Of a stretch of 64,000 nucleotides of DNA, positions 9,197 through 18,863 are shown in pieces (within the stretch, counting starts at the first letter, position 1; the number at the start of each line of letters is the position of its first letter). This DNA is from Mesorhizobium erdmanii USDA 3471. GTDB taxonomy: Bacteria; Pseudomonadota; Alphaproteobacteria; Rhizobiales; Rhizobiaceae. Below the pieces are notes generated by a model that saw only the letters and a program-made list of their open reading frames with translations, made no database searches and was not told where the DNA came from. The DNA lies in assembly GCF_000472705.1 (NCBI RefSeq), contig NZ_KI421454.1, forward strand, positions 333,227-397,226. The letters run 5' to 3'. The translations under genes and the position numbers were made by a program.

Positions 9197-9800
9197 GGCC
9201 CAAGCAAGCGTCGACAGGCTGAGCGGCACGCCTTCGGGGGCATGGCGTTCAGCCTGGCGGTTGAGCGGCTGATGCTGGCCGAACTTCTCGAACAAGATCA
9301 TCGCCAGCAAGCCGGGACCGGCCCAGCCTCGCGGGGTGGCGTGGAACGGCGCCGGAGCCTGGCTGATCGCCTCGCAGGCGGCGGCAGGTGAGCTTCTCCC
9401 GCACGTGCTGGATCACCTTCCATTGCCGCGGCACCACCTCCAGCGTCTCGGTGATATCCTTACCCCAGCTTGCGCAGCCGATTGACCGCCGCAGCAATGG
9501 CAAGCGGTCGGCCCGGCTCGACCATACGTTCGCGCGGCAGATGCTCAGGACATGGTTGGCGCGCCGGTCGTTTGCGGACATAAGGCGCCACCTCGGTGGT
9601 CCGGGCCGCAGCCTGTTCGGCGGCGATCTCGTCTTCCGTCGCGGTGCTCTCCAGTTCCTCGAAGGTGAGCTCCATCTGGTCGTGCAGGCGGGCTGAGCGT
9701 TCAGAACTCTGACCATGCAGCGCCCGCTGCAGCTTCCGGATCGTCAGATGCTGATATGCTATCGGTGGCAACCATGCTCTGGAGTGCATCATAAAACGCC
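9196..9800 (-). pseudogene. IS66-family tnpC remnant, opposite orientation
   Basis: The minus strand reads as a TnpC N-terminal half: LHGQSSERSARLHDQMELTF, EHLPRERM, KLGKDITETLEVVPRQWKVI, then after frame changes LLAMILFEKFGQHQPLNRQ. Several frameshifts are needed to follow it, and the DDE catalytic part is absent. Together with the plus-strand fragment it forms a head-to-head IS66 scar. Confidence 0.75.
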
Positions 9801-9889
9801 TCCGCTGACTCGCCGAAAATGACGCAAACAAAGCGTCTGACGGGCATTCCTGCCGTGGTCCAGCCTCCGCCCATGCGCAGGGTATACAT

Positions 9890-10545
9890 TGACGCGCCGC
9901 GCCGATCAGGTGAGGCGTGCCTTCCCCGGGGAGCGACGGCCCACACGAGGCCGACAAGTTCGCGGACGATCGCCGTGTAGACGACGGTTGTCCGTTGTGC
10001 CCCGGGCGCTCAGCATGCGGTAGCGGGCCGTGAGGTGGACCTGACCCTTCCATGCGATCTCACGGACGTTCGGTGGTGCCTGCGTGCCTGCTCCAACCGG
10101 TACGGCTTCGCCTTACCGATCCGAGGCTGATGTCATAGGTCAATAGGTCCGGGCGCTCTCGACAAGTATGTGGCGAACGCGGCCATTGCCCGCCTTGGTA
10201 ATGCCGCCACGCCTGATTATTGTCTCTCCAGTCGACCGCTCGCCGGAAACGAGGCCGAGGCAGCCATGAGCTGGCGAGGGCTTTCAAAACGGCTCACTTC
10301 GACGACCTCGGCAGCGCGGTCACGGCGACGATCAGATTGACCCCACGCAATGTCTGGAGCGCTCGCACGATCGGGCGCCAGCGACTGTTGGGGATCTTCA
10401 TTGCGAACCCAGACCACCGTCAATTCGCCGGTGCACCGCAGCCTTGCCAATGAAAGCATCCCGGCGGTTCGTCTTCACCCGATCCGTCAACAAGTCGGCT
10501 CTGACTGGATCGGCCCCCATCAAAAAGCTCGAAAGTTGGGGCAAC
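9890..10545 (-). pseudogene. IS110-family transposase remnant
   Basis: The minus strand carries IS110-type pieces in different frames: LTVVWVRNED, AEVVEVSRFESPRQLMA, a glycine-rich segment matching the usual GGITKAGN region, and a C-terminal WKGQVHLTARYRMLSARG-like segment near 10020-10060. Several frameshifts and a missing N-terminus make it non-functional. Confidence 0.65.
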
Positions 10546-10554
10546 AAAGGCGGA

Positions 10555-11292
10555 CTACAGCGTCGCTCGGCTGTAAACTGAGATATGACGTTTCGACCCC
10601 GCAGTGAAAGCGCCTCTCATCCAATCCCCCCAACGCTCAGCTAGCACCAGCCCTACGCATTCCGCCATTGTATCGACCTCCTGATGATAGACGTAACGAA
10701 CGCGTTCTGGAAAACGTCTGACCGACGTACCGGAGAACCAGAGGACGCTTAGAAACAAGTTCTGGTTTACTGCATCGTGGATTTCCGTATTGACGAAGGT
10801 ATTTTCGTTATCGACAAGCGCAGTAGTAATTTTCTGGCCGTTGACGAATCCCTCCAGGTCTGGCACACGCACCTCTAGCACCAACACTCCGCGCTCATTT
10901 AGCACCTCGGCCGCACATCGCAGGCAAGCTATTTGCTCATCGCGGCTTAAGAGCAACATGAACGTGTCATAGACACAATAGACAAGATCGTAACGTCGCT
11001 CTGAACTAAAATCGGCAATGTTCCCCTTCGATGCCTTGACCATATCCGTCCGCATGGCGAGCAGTTTTAACATTTTTTCCGAGTTATCTATACCTTGGAC
11101 CTTGACGCCGCGTTCACTCAACGGAATCGCGACACGCCCGTTGCCGATGCCAAGTTCAAGAGCACTCCCGCCGCGGGAATAGCGCTCAAGAAAGGTGGCG
11201 GTGGCAGCAGCCTCAGATACTCTGCCTAACTTTTCCGTATATTCTTGATATATTTGAGCAAATTCATCGTAGTATGCAACGTCATTTGCCAT
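10555..11292 (-). CDS. Class I SAM-dependent methyltransferase
   Basis: A 245-aa Rossmann-fold methyltransferase. Motif I is ELGIGNGRVAIPL (residues 46-58), the acidic ribose-binding residue is in VQGIDNSEKML, and motif IV is YDLVYCVYDTFMLL. It belongs to the broad Methyltransf_25/11 class whose members act on small molecules. The substrate cannot be read. GGAAGGAACATTAAAA before the ATG at 11292 is a good ribosome binding site. It stands between IS110 debris and the DUF2267 gene. The lower GC of this gene than its neighbours suggests a different origin. Confidence 0.85.
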   Translation of the reverse strand: MANDVAYYDEFAQIYQEYTEKLGRVSEAAATATFLERYSRGGSALELGIGNGRVAIPLSERGVKVQGIDNSEKMLKLLAMRTDMVKASKGNIADFSSERRYDLVYCVYDTFMLLLSRDEQIACLRCAAEVLNERGVLVLEVRVPDLEGFVNGQKITTALVDNENTFVNTEIHDAVNQNLFLSVLWFSGTSVRRFPERVRYVYHQEVDTMAECVGLVLAERWGDWMRGAFTAGSKRHISVYSRATL

Positions 11293-11388
11293 TTTTAATG
11301 TTCCTTCCGGCGTCGAGGTACATACCCGTTGCCCGGTCGAAAGGCCCCCAGCTTTGGTTATGCATTCTCGCGGGGTAGGACCTCTTTC

Positions 11389-11808
11389 TTAGATTGGCCA
11401 AAGGTCACGCAGCATTGCTGGAGTGGCAGCCTTTGCATCGTCAATCTTTGCTGCAGTCATACGGTCCGCAAATTGGGCTAGTATCGAGCGGGTAACCTCT
11501 TCCGGATCTAGTGCAGGGTCACTGTGGTCGCCAACGTGGATCCGCTCTAGAAATGAGTTCCGGCTTCTAATTATAGTTCGTCGGGCGGGATGCCAGCCCT
11601 CGTAATAAAAGCCGCGGAGTAAGGCTGGCAGCTGCGCGCCCAGGGAAACGGCCTGGTCGCGATCCACGCAATCGCGCAAGGCGTGCAGGGTCGCAATCAG
11701 GACTTGGTACACCTGCTCGCGATCATGCCAGCGAAGTCTCCACGCTAGATCGCTGATCCAATTATGGGCTCCTTGCAATGCGTTGTTGAGATCACGGCTC
11801 ACGCACAT
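11389..11808 (-). CDS. DUF2267 domain protein
   Basis: A 139-aa protein matching the DUF2267 family, which has unknown function: WISDLAWRLRWHDREQVYQ (about 17-35), then LHALRDCV, LGAQLPALLRGFYYEGWHP. Family members are often found near stress and central-metabolism genes in alphaproteobacteria. I chose the ATG at 11808 because AGGAG lies 7 bases upstream; the longer frame from 11874 has no such site. It has the same orientation as the genes on both sides but is not tightly linked. Confidence 0.8.
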   Translation of the reverse strand: MCVSRDLNNALQGAHNWISDLAWRLRWHDREQVYQVLIATLHALRDCVDRDQAVSLGAQLPALLRGFYYEGWHPARRTIIRSRNSFLERIHVGDHSDPALDPEEVTRSILAQFADRMTAAKIDDAKAATPAMLRDLWPI

Positions 11809-12006
11809 GAGCATTCTCCTGTTCTCAAAGGTCTGTAAGGACCAACCTACTCTCCCTTGAGTTAGATGACTCATGGAACCAGCGCTGCAACCAATAACGA
11901 AAACGCTGGTCTCGTCCTTTCCGGCTTAAAGGCGCTTTGAAGATATGATCCCGCTGGTGTGACGTCATTGCCTCGTACGGGAGTTTGCTGGCATAACGCC
12001 GAATAC

Positions 12007-12939
12007 CTACTGCAACTCCCGCGCGCGTCCGGCACCATTGCCCTTTTCCCATATGGATTCGTAGTTGCGCAGCATCATTTCTGCCACACTGAACGTGTTC
12101 TTGCCTTGGTGCGAAGTCAGGCGAACGTCAGTATCGGGGTAGATAAAGAAGGGAAGAGAAATGCGTTCGGCCGGACCACGGTGTACGACCTGATGTGGCG
12201 TACTCTTGAACCGGTCATCGCTCAAAGCCTGAAGCATGTCGCCCAGATTGACCACAAGACTGTCAGGGAGGCTCGGTGCCGGTATCCAACGCCCGCCGAA
12301 CCATACCTGCAAAGAGCGCGTTGGGAGTTCCTCCTGCAGCAGCAACGTGAAGAAGCCGTTGTCTGTATGCTTGGCGGCCGCGCCGCCAGTAGACGGATAC
12401 CGGATCACGCGTTGCAGCACCGTCGGCGGGCTGAAATGGCGTCGAAACCAGTCCTTTTCCATACCGAGTAGGTCGGCCAGCGCCATCCCGAGCTGCGGCA
12501 CAACCCCGTCGAGCACGGTAGCCTGCAAAGTAAGTAGGCTTCGAGCGAAACCAGGAGCCAACTCGTCATCCGGAAGGCGGGTGCGCCCGGCAAACGGACG
12601 CCGGTCGCCTTCACTGTCGATTCCGAGGTCGAACATTTCCTTTGGATCTGGGCCGAACTCAGGATGTAACATTTCGCCGTGCAACGGACTATACCCTCGG
12701 GCGGTAGCGGGGTACACATCTTGAAAGGCGTGACCGTAACGTTCCTTGGTAGCCTGGGGTAATGCGAAGAACCGGCGGGAGGCGTCGATGGCCTGCGCAA
12801 TCTGTTCTTTCGGAATCCCGTGCTCGATAAGGTAGAAGAACCCGTACTCCTCGCAGGCCAAAAGTAACCGGCGTTGCTCCTCGTGTCGCGTTTCATCAGA
12901 GGCCAGCTTCGCCAGTGATATTTGCGGTAGCGTGGTCAT
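12007..12939 (-). CDS. 2-oxoglutarate/Fe(II) oxygenase, isopenicillin N synthase-like
   Basis: A 310-aa non-heme iron oxygenase with an N-terminal DIOX_N domain (about 5-115, with YGFFYLIEHGIP) and a 2OG-FeII_Oxy core (about 160-275). The iron ligands are His and Asp in KHTDNGFFTLL and His in STPHQVVHRG, and the 2OG-binding Arg is in ERISLPFF. Length is normal for the family. The start at 12939 is set by GGGAGAAGAGATT before the ATG; the frame is open for 80 more codons upstream, without family similarity. The substrate is unknown; bacterial relatives oxidise amino-acid-like or plant-derived small molecules. It stands alone. Confidence 0.88.
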   Translation of the reverse strand: MTTLPQISLAKLASDETRHEEQRRLLLACEEYGFFYLIEHGIPKEQIAQAIDASRRFFALPQATKERYGHAFQDVYPATARGYSPLHGEMLHPEFGPDPKEMFDLGIDSEGDRRPFAGRTRLPDDELAPGFARSLLTLQATVLDGVVPQLGMALADLLGMEKDWFRRHFSPPTVLQRVIRYPSTGGAAAKHTDNGFFTLLLQEELPTRSLQVWFGGRWIPAPSLPDSLVVNLGDMLQALSDDRFKSTPHQVVHRGPAERISLPFFIYPDTDVRLTSHQGKNTFSVAEMMLRNYESIWEKGNGAGRARELQ

Positions 12940-13771
12940 AATCTCTTCTCCCGTTCTTGCTTTGCCTTGATAGGGCTGCTGGAAAATTTGGTAATGTGCA
13001 TTGTCTTCCCGACCTATCTGTTGTGGTCTTGACCGCTTGCTGGCGAGGGCACCGCCTTGAGTATGACCGAACCAGCTCGAGCACCCAATCTGGCCGGGCA
13101 TGCCTAGGCGTGACCGCCGCAGGTCGTGATGTAATAATTGTCCATGGATCCCGCAGCGGCGGCTTTCACCAGTTTGCAAACCTCACATTCGGACTTTTTC
13201 GCAACTGGCCCATTGGTGAGAATGCCTGAATCACTTTCAAATTCCTCACCAACACGTATAATATTCTCTAGCCCAGTGGACAATATATGATGTATTAATT
13301 ATATGCGAACTATTGTTATGTAGCATACGACGCTGTTTAATGTTGTTCGCCGAAATCTTTTGACGCATCTGCCTTAAGGCGACCCGGAGCTCGGTCAAAA
13401 TGTCACCTGAGAGTGCGACCTGAACGTCACAGCAGTATGGCTGCGATTTTTCCTTTTTTGGTTGGGCAGGGGAATCGAGGCCCGGAAGCAATAGCGGCTC
13501 TCGGGCTAGGACAGTCGTGTAAGCTATCGATGTCCATCCGCCTGCCCGTGGAGTCCCCAGCGTGATAAGAAACTACGGTCATGCCCTTCAGCGGCAGCGC
13601 GCCAGTGAGGGTGGTGGCTTCCCGCGGATATACCCTCCTCCAATGCTTTCATACCCACAATCAAAGATCGTCGCTCAATGACCTTCAAATCTTCGGCTCA
13701 TCAAAGTGGATGATGGACTACAGTCCCAAACCGTCGTCCCATCACAATGCATCCGTCGATCGCAAGCGGCT
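12940..13771. other. Gene-poor segment
   Basis: It should hold the promoter of the oxygenase gene. An AT-rich stretch at about 13255-13320 is unusual for this window. A short minus-strand frame (13246-13491) has no recognised domain and no ribosome binding site. I see no recognisable gene. Confidence 0.4.
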
Positions 13772-15457
13772 CTAACCTCTCCGGTTTTCTTCTAAAACCA
13801 CATCAGCCATCTTTTCAGCCACCATGATCGTTGGAATATTTGTGTTGGCTCGGGGGCAGAATGGCATCACCGATGCGTCGGCAACCCTCAAACCGAAAAC
13901 GCCACGAACGCGGCCGGACGGATCAGTCACGGCTGCCGGGTCAGAGGCCGCCCCCATCCTGCAGCTCGATGTCGGATGCCAATTGCCGGTCACGTTCTGA
14001 CGGACAAACCGATCCAGTTGCCCCTCGTCATCAATCAGTTCTGAAATGGTATGTCCATCGGTTATCAAGTGTCTGATGAGGCCACGGCGCAGCCGTGGCG
14101 AGCAGTCCATGAGCAGCGCCAACACCGATGTAAGCGCGTAATTAATGCAATTGACCTTGCTGACCTGCTTGGCTCGTGCGTTCCAAGCTGATGGGAAGGG
14201 GTTGAGTGCCACGGCCGACAGTGAATCTTGCTTCAGCAGGCGGGCGATAAAACGGAATCCCTGCTTCAATCGCGCGGCGTCCCGTACGTCGCTCAACCAG
14301 TTGAAATCGACGTCCGGTGCAACTGCGTGTGAGCGATCCTTCAGGACGATAGTTCCTGTCGAATAGGTGCGGTTGACCCAAAAATAGAGGGAGCCCAGGC
14401 GCTTGCCAAGCGGGTGCCAGGCCGACTTGGCAACCGCCGATATTGCCATATCTGTGGAAGGGCACCCGGTGTAGCCAGACGAGTAACGAGCATGCATCTG
14501 GATGTGGCCACTCACATTGGGTGCCATGCGATCGCTTAGTTTCAAGTACGACGAAACGGCGATCCCTGGGTGTTCCTGAAGGCTGCGGCCGACACCCTTC
14601 AACTCTGTAACCACTGGAATTCCGAGCTTTGCCAGTTGCTCGGCCGGGCCGATCCCGGAGCGCATTAATATAGCGGGAGAATGGATGGCTCCGGCGCAGA
14701 GGATCACAACCGAAGCGCTATATGACTGCCGACCGCAGCTGTTCTCCGTTTCGACGCCCTTTATGGCGCGTCCCGAAAAGATGAGCCGCACAACCGTCGT
14801 CTCCGACAAGATTGTCAAATTGGGCCGTGAGCGGACACTTTCGGACAAGTAGGCCATCGCAGCAGAAACCCGCTGACCGTTGCGGTTGGTCAAGGGAACA
14901 ACCGAGTATCCGTCACCAAATTCACCATTGAAGTCTGGCCTGAAATGAATACCCTCATTCTCATACGCTTTGGATACCGCTCGGATAAAGCCGGACCAGT
15001 CTGATTGCCGCACACGTGTTATAGGTAGTGGGCCAGTCTTGCCGTGGAATTCGCCCTCGAAATCAAGATCGCATTCGAGGCGGCGAAAGTAGGGTAGAAC
15101 CTCCTCCCAACTCCAGCCCGCTGCACCGCTCGAAGCCCAGTCGTTGTAGTCTTCGGGACCACCGCGGTTAGCCACCTGAGCATTGATGCTGGAGCCGCCG
15201 CCCATCACCCTCGCCTGCTCGTAATGAATTGTCTTGCGGCCATCCCGGACCGTGGTCGCGTCGAGTGAAGGCCATTGATAATCAGGATTGAAGTAAGCAC
15301 GTGTTGGATTGCCTTCCAGGATGTCATCAGGGACGGCATTCGGGGGCGTATCAGGACCCGCTTCGATGAGCAGTACGCGATCTCCATCGGCGGAGAGCCT
15401 GCTCGCCATGACGGATCCAGAGGAACCGCCGCCGATCACGATATAATCGAAAACCAA
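13772..15457 (-). CDS. GMC family FAD-dependent oxidoreductase (choline dehydrogenase-like)
   Basis: A 561-aa glucose-methanol-choline oxidoreductase. The FAD dinucleotide motif IGGGSSGSVMASRL is at residues 8-21, the GMC signature is ARVMGGGSSINAQV (about 82-95) and the second signature is GAIHSPAILMRSGIGP (about 255-270). The active-site His is in GNWHPTSSCRMG near the C-terminus, and the Asn/Pro of ANTNIPTIM follows. The start is TTG at 15457, with GGGAGGC 5 bases upstream; no ATG fits the N-terminal motif. Relatives oxidise alcohols to aldehydes (choline, polyethylene glycol, aromatic alcohols). The gene stands alone, and the substrate is not predictable. Confidence 0.9.
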   Translation of the reverse strand: MVFDYIVIGGGSSGSVMASRLSADGDRVLLIEAGPDTPPNAVPDDILEGNPTRAYFNPDYQWPSLDATTVRDGRKTIHYEQARVMGGGSSINAQVANRGGPEDYNDWASSGAAGWSWEEVLPYFRRLECDLDFEGEFHGKTGPLPITRVRQSDWSGFIRAVSKAYENEGIHFRPDFNGEFGDGYSVVPLTNRNGQRVSAAMAYLSESVRSRPNLTILSETTVVRLIFSGRAIKGVETENSCGRQSYSASVVILCAGAIHSPAILMRSGIGPAEQLAKLGIPVVTELKGVGRSLQEHPGIAVSSYLKLSDRMAPNVSGHIQMHARYSSGYTGCPSTDMAISAVAKSAWHPLGKRLGSLYFWVNRTYSTGTIVLKDRSHAVAPDVDFNWLSDVRDAARLKQGFRFIARLLKQDSLSAVALNPFPSAWNARAKQVSKVNCINYALTSVLALLMDCSPRLRRGLIRHLITDGHTISELIDDEGQLDRFVRQNVTGNWHPTSSCRMGAASDPAAVTDPSGRVRGVFGLRVADASVMPFCPRANTNIPTIMVAEKMADVVLEENRRG

Positions 15458-16157
15458 ACAAGCCTCCCAACATCCCCATGATGCTCAGACGAGGATAAAC
15501 AGGCCCCATTAGGCACCCACAGCAGAGGATCTCTCGTCAGGCAGAAAAATACCTGATGGTGTCGCGGGAAATCCACACTACACCCTAGTAGTTGGTGACA
15601 GACCGAGAATCAGCTAGGATGGACAGCGGGATGAATGCCGAGATGGCCGTGTGATGGGCGAGTCACGTAGGGACTCCTTTCTGAGATGGTAATTTGCATT
15701 AAACTCCTCAGATAGGGAAATTGCCGAAGGGCTGAGGCGAGCCCTCAACGCCGACGCACATCAAGAACGCAGCGGTTTCGCAACTGTTGTCTACGACGCA
15801 GCGATTTCGTCAAGTTTAGCCGCTACTTCCAGCTCGCGGCGACACGTTGCGCCACCCTTGGCGAGGCCGTGTGCGCCCCGCCTTCACGGCGTGACGCTCG
15901 GACAAGGGACGATCCCGGAGCGGATGTTCCGTGCGCGTGCTGTCCCTCATGCTAAAAGTCTCTCCCGCCTATAACCGGACGCGTCCACTACCAGATGCCG
16001 TAGTATCGCTTTCCCGCAACCTCTAGAAGCCATGGTGTGTTCAGCGCACTGAGATGCATCGATATGCAAAGCAACGTTACAACCCTAGCAGGCTGTTTAA
16101 AAAGGCCTCGCGACAGTCTCAGGTTCGTGATTCACTCTGACCGCGAAGATGTGGGAG
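15458..16157. other. Non-coding segment upstream of the GMC gene
   Basis: It is about 700 bp with many stops in all frames. It should contain the GMC gene promoter. I recognise no gene, RNA or repeat. Confidence 0.4.
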
Positions 16158-16558
16158 TGAACCGTGGCAGTGACGGACAGACGGGCGAACTGTTCAGCTA
16201 CGTGGACTTGAGGCTCGGGTTCGGCGCGATCATCTGTTGCGCCGTATTCGGGCAATTGTGAACGAGACGCTTTCGGCGCTGGAGCGGGAGTTTGCCGCGC
16301 TATCCTCGCCGATCGGGCGGCCGTCGTCCCGCCAGAGACGCTGCTATAGGCGTTCTATTCGATCCGCTCGGCGCGGCTGTTGATGGAGCGGCTGGAATAC
16401 GACCTCTTGTTCCGCTAGTTCGTCGGGATCGCCGTCGACGATGCGGCCTGGGATCATTGGATGTGCTCCAACAACCGCGACCGGCTGCTGGAGGGTGACA
16501 TCGCTACAAAGTTCCTGAGCGCAGTGCTGGCGCAGCCCAAACCGGGAACTGAGGTTTG
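16158..16558 (+). pseudogene. IS5-family transposase remnant
   Basis: It reads as the N-terminal third of an IS5-type transposase across frames: GSDGQTGELFSYVDL, then RIRAIVNETLSALEREFAAL, SPIGRPSS, SARLLMERLEYDLLFR, then VDDAAWDH and NNRDRLLEGDIATKFLSAV. There are frameshifts near 16200 and 16330 and an in-frame TAG where FRWFVG is expected (about 16417). The catalytic DDE part is missing. Confidence 0.75.
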
Positions 16559-16953
16559 ATTTTATGTGGAAAGGCCAAGAAGACCTCGGACGCGACATAC
16601 TCGGACTGCGGGCCCGCCAGTTCGAGCGACGAGGAAAAAGTGGGAAGGATTGCCCGCGAGATGTTCGTCCTCCCGTCGGATTGGCGCGCGGACCATGAGC
16701 CAAGCCCATCTTACAACTGGATCGAACCGACTTTCGAGAAATCCTATTCACAATTATCAAGATCTAATATGTTTCACCATTTTTTGAAATTGTGTAATAA
16801 ATGAATAGTAATTTCACGTTCAGATAACTCTCCTAAGGGCAACTCCGTGCTAAAGCTTTAACACCGACCTGCCAAGGACGCCGCGCCGAGCCTTAGCCGC
16901 AGCTTTGTGCGCCGTTCTGAATATTCGGTGCAAACGGTTGCGGAGAAGAAACT
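16559..16953. other. Segment between IS5 remnant and LuxR-type gene
   Basis: It may include a little more IS5-derived sequence at its left end. An AT-rich stretch at 16745-16830 lies upstream of the LuxR-type gene and may hold its promoter. Nothing else is recognised. Confidence 0.35.
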
Positions 16954-17190
16954 ATGGATCACCCCCCGATCGAAGAAGTTCCCGTGCTTTCCGCAAGGGA
17001 GATAGAGTGCATACTCTGGTCAGCTAGAGGGAAATCGTCTTGGGAGATAGGACGAATACTTGGCAGGTCGGAAAACACCGTGAATTTTCATATAAAAAAC
17101 ATAATGCGCAAGTTGGACACGGGCAGCAGAACGGTCGCTGTTATCAAGGCGGTACGCCTCGGGATTATCGAACTGGAGGAAGCCCTCTGA
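16954..17190 (+). CDS. Small LuxR-type HTH regulator (DNA-binding domain only)
   Basis: A 78-aa protein that is almost entirely a LuxR/GerE HTH domain: LSAREIECILWSARGKSSWEIGRILGRSENTVNFHIKNIMRKL (split here across residues 11-54), followed by SRTVAVIKAVRLGII. Wording such as GKSSWEIG and ENTVNFH is closest to the DNA-binding half of acyl-homoserine-lactone receptors. There is no signal-binding domain, whereas full-length proteins are about 240 aa. GGAG lies 9 bases before the ATG at 16954, so it could be expressed as a stand-alone HTH protein. Alternatively it is the truncated end of a larger regulator; the upstream sequence shows no remnant of the missing half. Confidence 0.65.
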   Translation: MDHPPIEEVPVLSAREIECILWSARGKSSWEIGRILGRSENTVNFHIKNIMRKLDTGSRTVAVIKAVRLGIIELEEAL

Positions 17191-17194
17191 ACTG

Positions 17195-17303
17195 TCCTCC
17201 GGCGATGGTTAGAGAAGTTAACGAAGGCGCTTGCGCCATTAATTCCGTTGTGGTTGCCGGGGGCTCATAGTTGAGCCATGAATGCGGCCTCGCAGTGTTG
17301 AAC
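17195..17303 (-). pseudogene. IS3-family transposase C-terminal remnant
   Basis: The minus strand reads FNTARPHSWLNYEPPA, the end of an IS3-type (OrfB) integrase domain where NxxRPHSxLGYxxP is conserved. Only about 35 codons remain. Confidence 0.6.
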
Positions 17304-18020
17304 AATACAACGAAACAACGCCGAGAGGACGTGGGGAACGCGAGTTTTTGGTCATGGCATCCTCGGGCTGGGCTTGTGTTCACATTCGCGAGGTGATCGA
17401 GACAGCCGGCCGGAAGGTTTTCCGCTGCAGGCGCGGTCTGAACGGCATGGCGCAACTGCCCCCAGTACGTTGGCGTCTTGGTGACGCTGCTACAGGACGC
17501 AACGGCCAAATACGATTCGGGCTCAGCATCAGAGCCTACCACGCGTATCGGGGGTCTATGCCGCGCCAGCCCACGCCATATCAGTTCGATCTCAAACTGC
17601 ACGATGCGAATACCGCGCAGATATCGCCATCGCAGGCGCTGCCCGAAGAGACGCGCCTGATGCGGACAAAGCTACCGGTGCGCCTGAACCTCGACCACGT
17701 TGGCGCAAGGCGATCCTTTATGTGCGCATCGGCGTCCGCAATCGTGAGCGGCCGCCCCCCCGTTCAACGGTGGTGGCGCGCCCTGATCGACGAGAAGATT
17801 CCGGGCCCAACCAACTGGAGCGCCCTGCAGTATGCAATGCGCCGTCACCTAGTGGCGCTCGGCTGGTTTTGCATCGAGACGGTCGATGACGATCTCGCCG
17901 CTCTGCTCCAGGCGGAATCGCGCGAGCGCATTGCCCGCAACTGTCGCAGTTGGCAACAGCTCATCGAGATGTGCCGTCGATACCATACTGATCGACGGGT
18001 CTACGCTGCGACATCCAACT
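17304..18020. other. Unassigned segment with a long plus-strand frame
   Basis: A 276-codon frame stays open on the plus strand from 17282 to 18112, but it overlaps the IS3 remnant at its start and runs 92 bp antisense into the oxygenase gene at its end. The translated sequence shows no recognised domain. I treat it as non-coding or decayed. Confidence 0.35.
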
Positions 18021-18863
18021 TCAAGTCCACCAGAGAACAAGATCTGGTCGCGCAAATCCGAAAAAGCTGTTCAGCAGTACGCGACGCTTTCCGTTGCCTG
18101 ATTGACCGGTAACCCCATGAACGAAACCGCCGTCAAGTAGCGCGATATCCCCGGCCTTGAGCTGGATTTCGCGACTAGGCACGGCCTCGAGATAAGCTGC
18201 GGAGTAGGGATATCCCGTGGTCTCCACACCCTGCGACTTTCGATCTGCGACTGTCGGCTTGTGACTCCATAGCCTCAAGTTTCCACCTTCCTCAGGCATG
18301 CTGGGATAAAAGTTGAGTGCTGCGACGGTGTTGTGCGCCACCGCAGAAAGCTCGTAATCGTTCCCAGCGCGTAACACTTGAGCGACATCGTCGTGGGGAT
18401 CCAAGGAAAATGTGCCGCTTCCGGTCCAACTGAGAGCCCGACAAACGTTAGCCTGACCGTGTTCTGAACGGGCCAGCCGCAATTCAATACCTTGGTTGTG
18501 AAGCTCGCGCTTCAACGCGTCGAATAAGGCTCGGACCGGGTCAACTAAACTGCCAAAAAGAGCGTCAACGTGCGGCCGCGCAGTTTCTGCCTCCGCGAAA
18601 TAGGTGGCTGCATCCTTCCTGTAGTGGGATGCGCCCACATATTGTCCGGGGACGCCGTCTTTACGCTCCCTGAGACCGGGACTGCTAAAAAACTTCGCGG
18701 TGATCTCCTCGGCTATTTCGGTGCTGAAAGCTTGGCTGATGTGCAGAGCCGTGATCTCACCTTTTAGGACCGAGATGATCTCCGCAGTGCTGATCGAGCC
18801 GGTTCGTTCCTCGATCGTAAGAGGCGAGATGGCCGGCGTTTGAGGTGCTTGGTTAGTCGCCAT
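18021..18863 (-). CDS. 2-oxoglutarate/Fe(II) oxygenase
   Basis: A 280-aa non-heme iron oxygenase of the 2OG-FeII_Oxy superfamily. The iron ligands look like His and Asp in SLDPHDDVAQV and the distal His in FVHGVTGQ, and the 2OG-binding Arg is in GKRRVLLNSFFGF. It is distinct from the IPNS-type enzyme at 12007 and from the PhyH enzyme at 39872. I chose the ATG at 18863 because AGGAG precedes it and because it overlaps the end of the aminotransferase gene by 11 bases. The two genes are therefore translationally coupled, and this oxygenase probably works on the amino acid made or consumed by that aminotransferase. The exact substrate is unknown. Confidence 0.85.
   Translation of the reverse strand: MATNQAPQTPAISPLTIEERTGSISTAEIISVLKGEITALHISQAFSTEIAEEITAKFFSSPGLRERKDGVPGQYVGASHYRKDAATYFAEAETARPHVDALFGSLVDPVRALFDALKRELHNQGIELRLARSEHGQANVCRALSWTGSGTFSLDPHDDVAQVLRAGNDYELSAVAHNTVAALNFYPSMPEEGGNLRLWSHKPTVADRKSQGVETTGYPYSAAYLEAVPSREIQLKAGDIALLDGGFVHGVTGQSGNGKRRVLLNSFFGFARPDLVLWWT

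Noticed and set aside
17282..18112. 276-codon open frame on the plus strand
   Set aside because: It covers an IS3 remnant at its start and runs antisense into a well-supported oxygenase gene; no domain is recognised.
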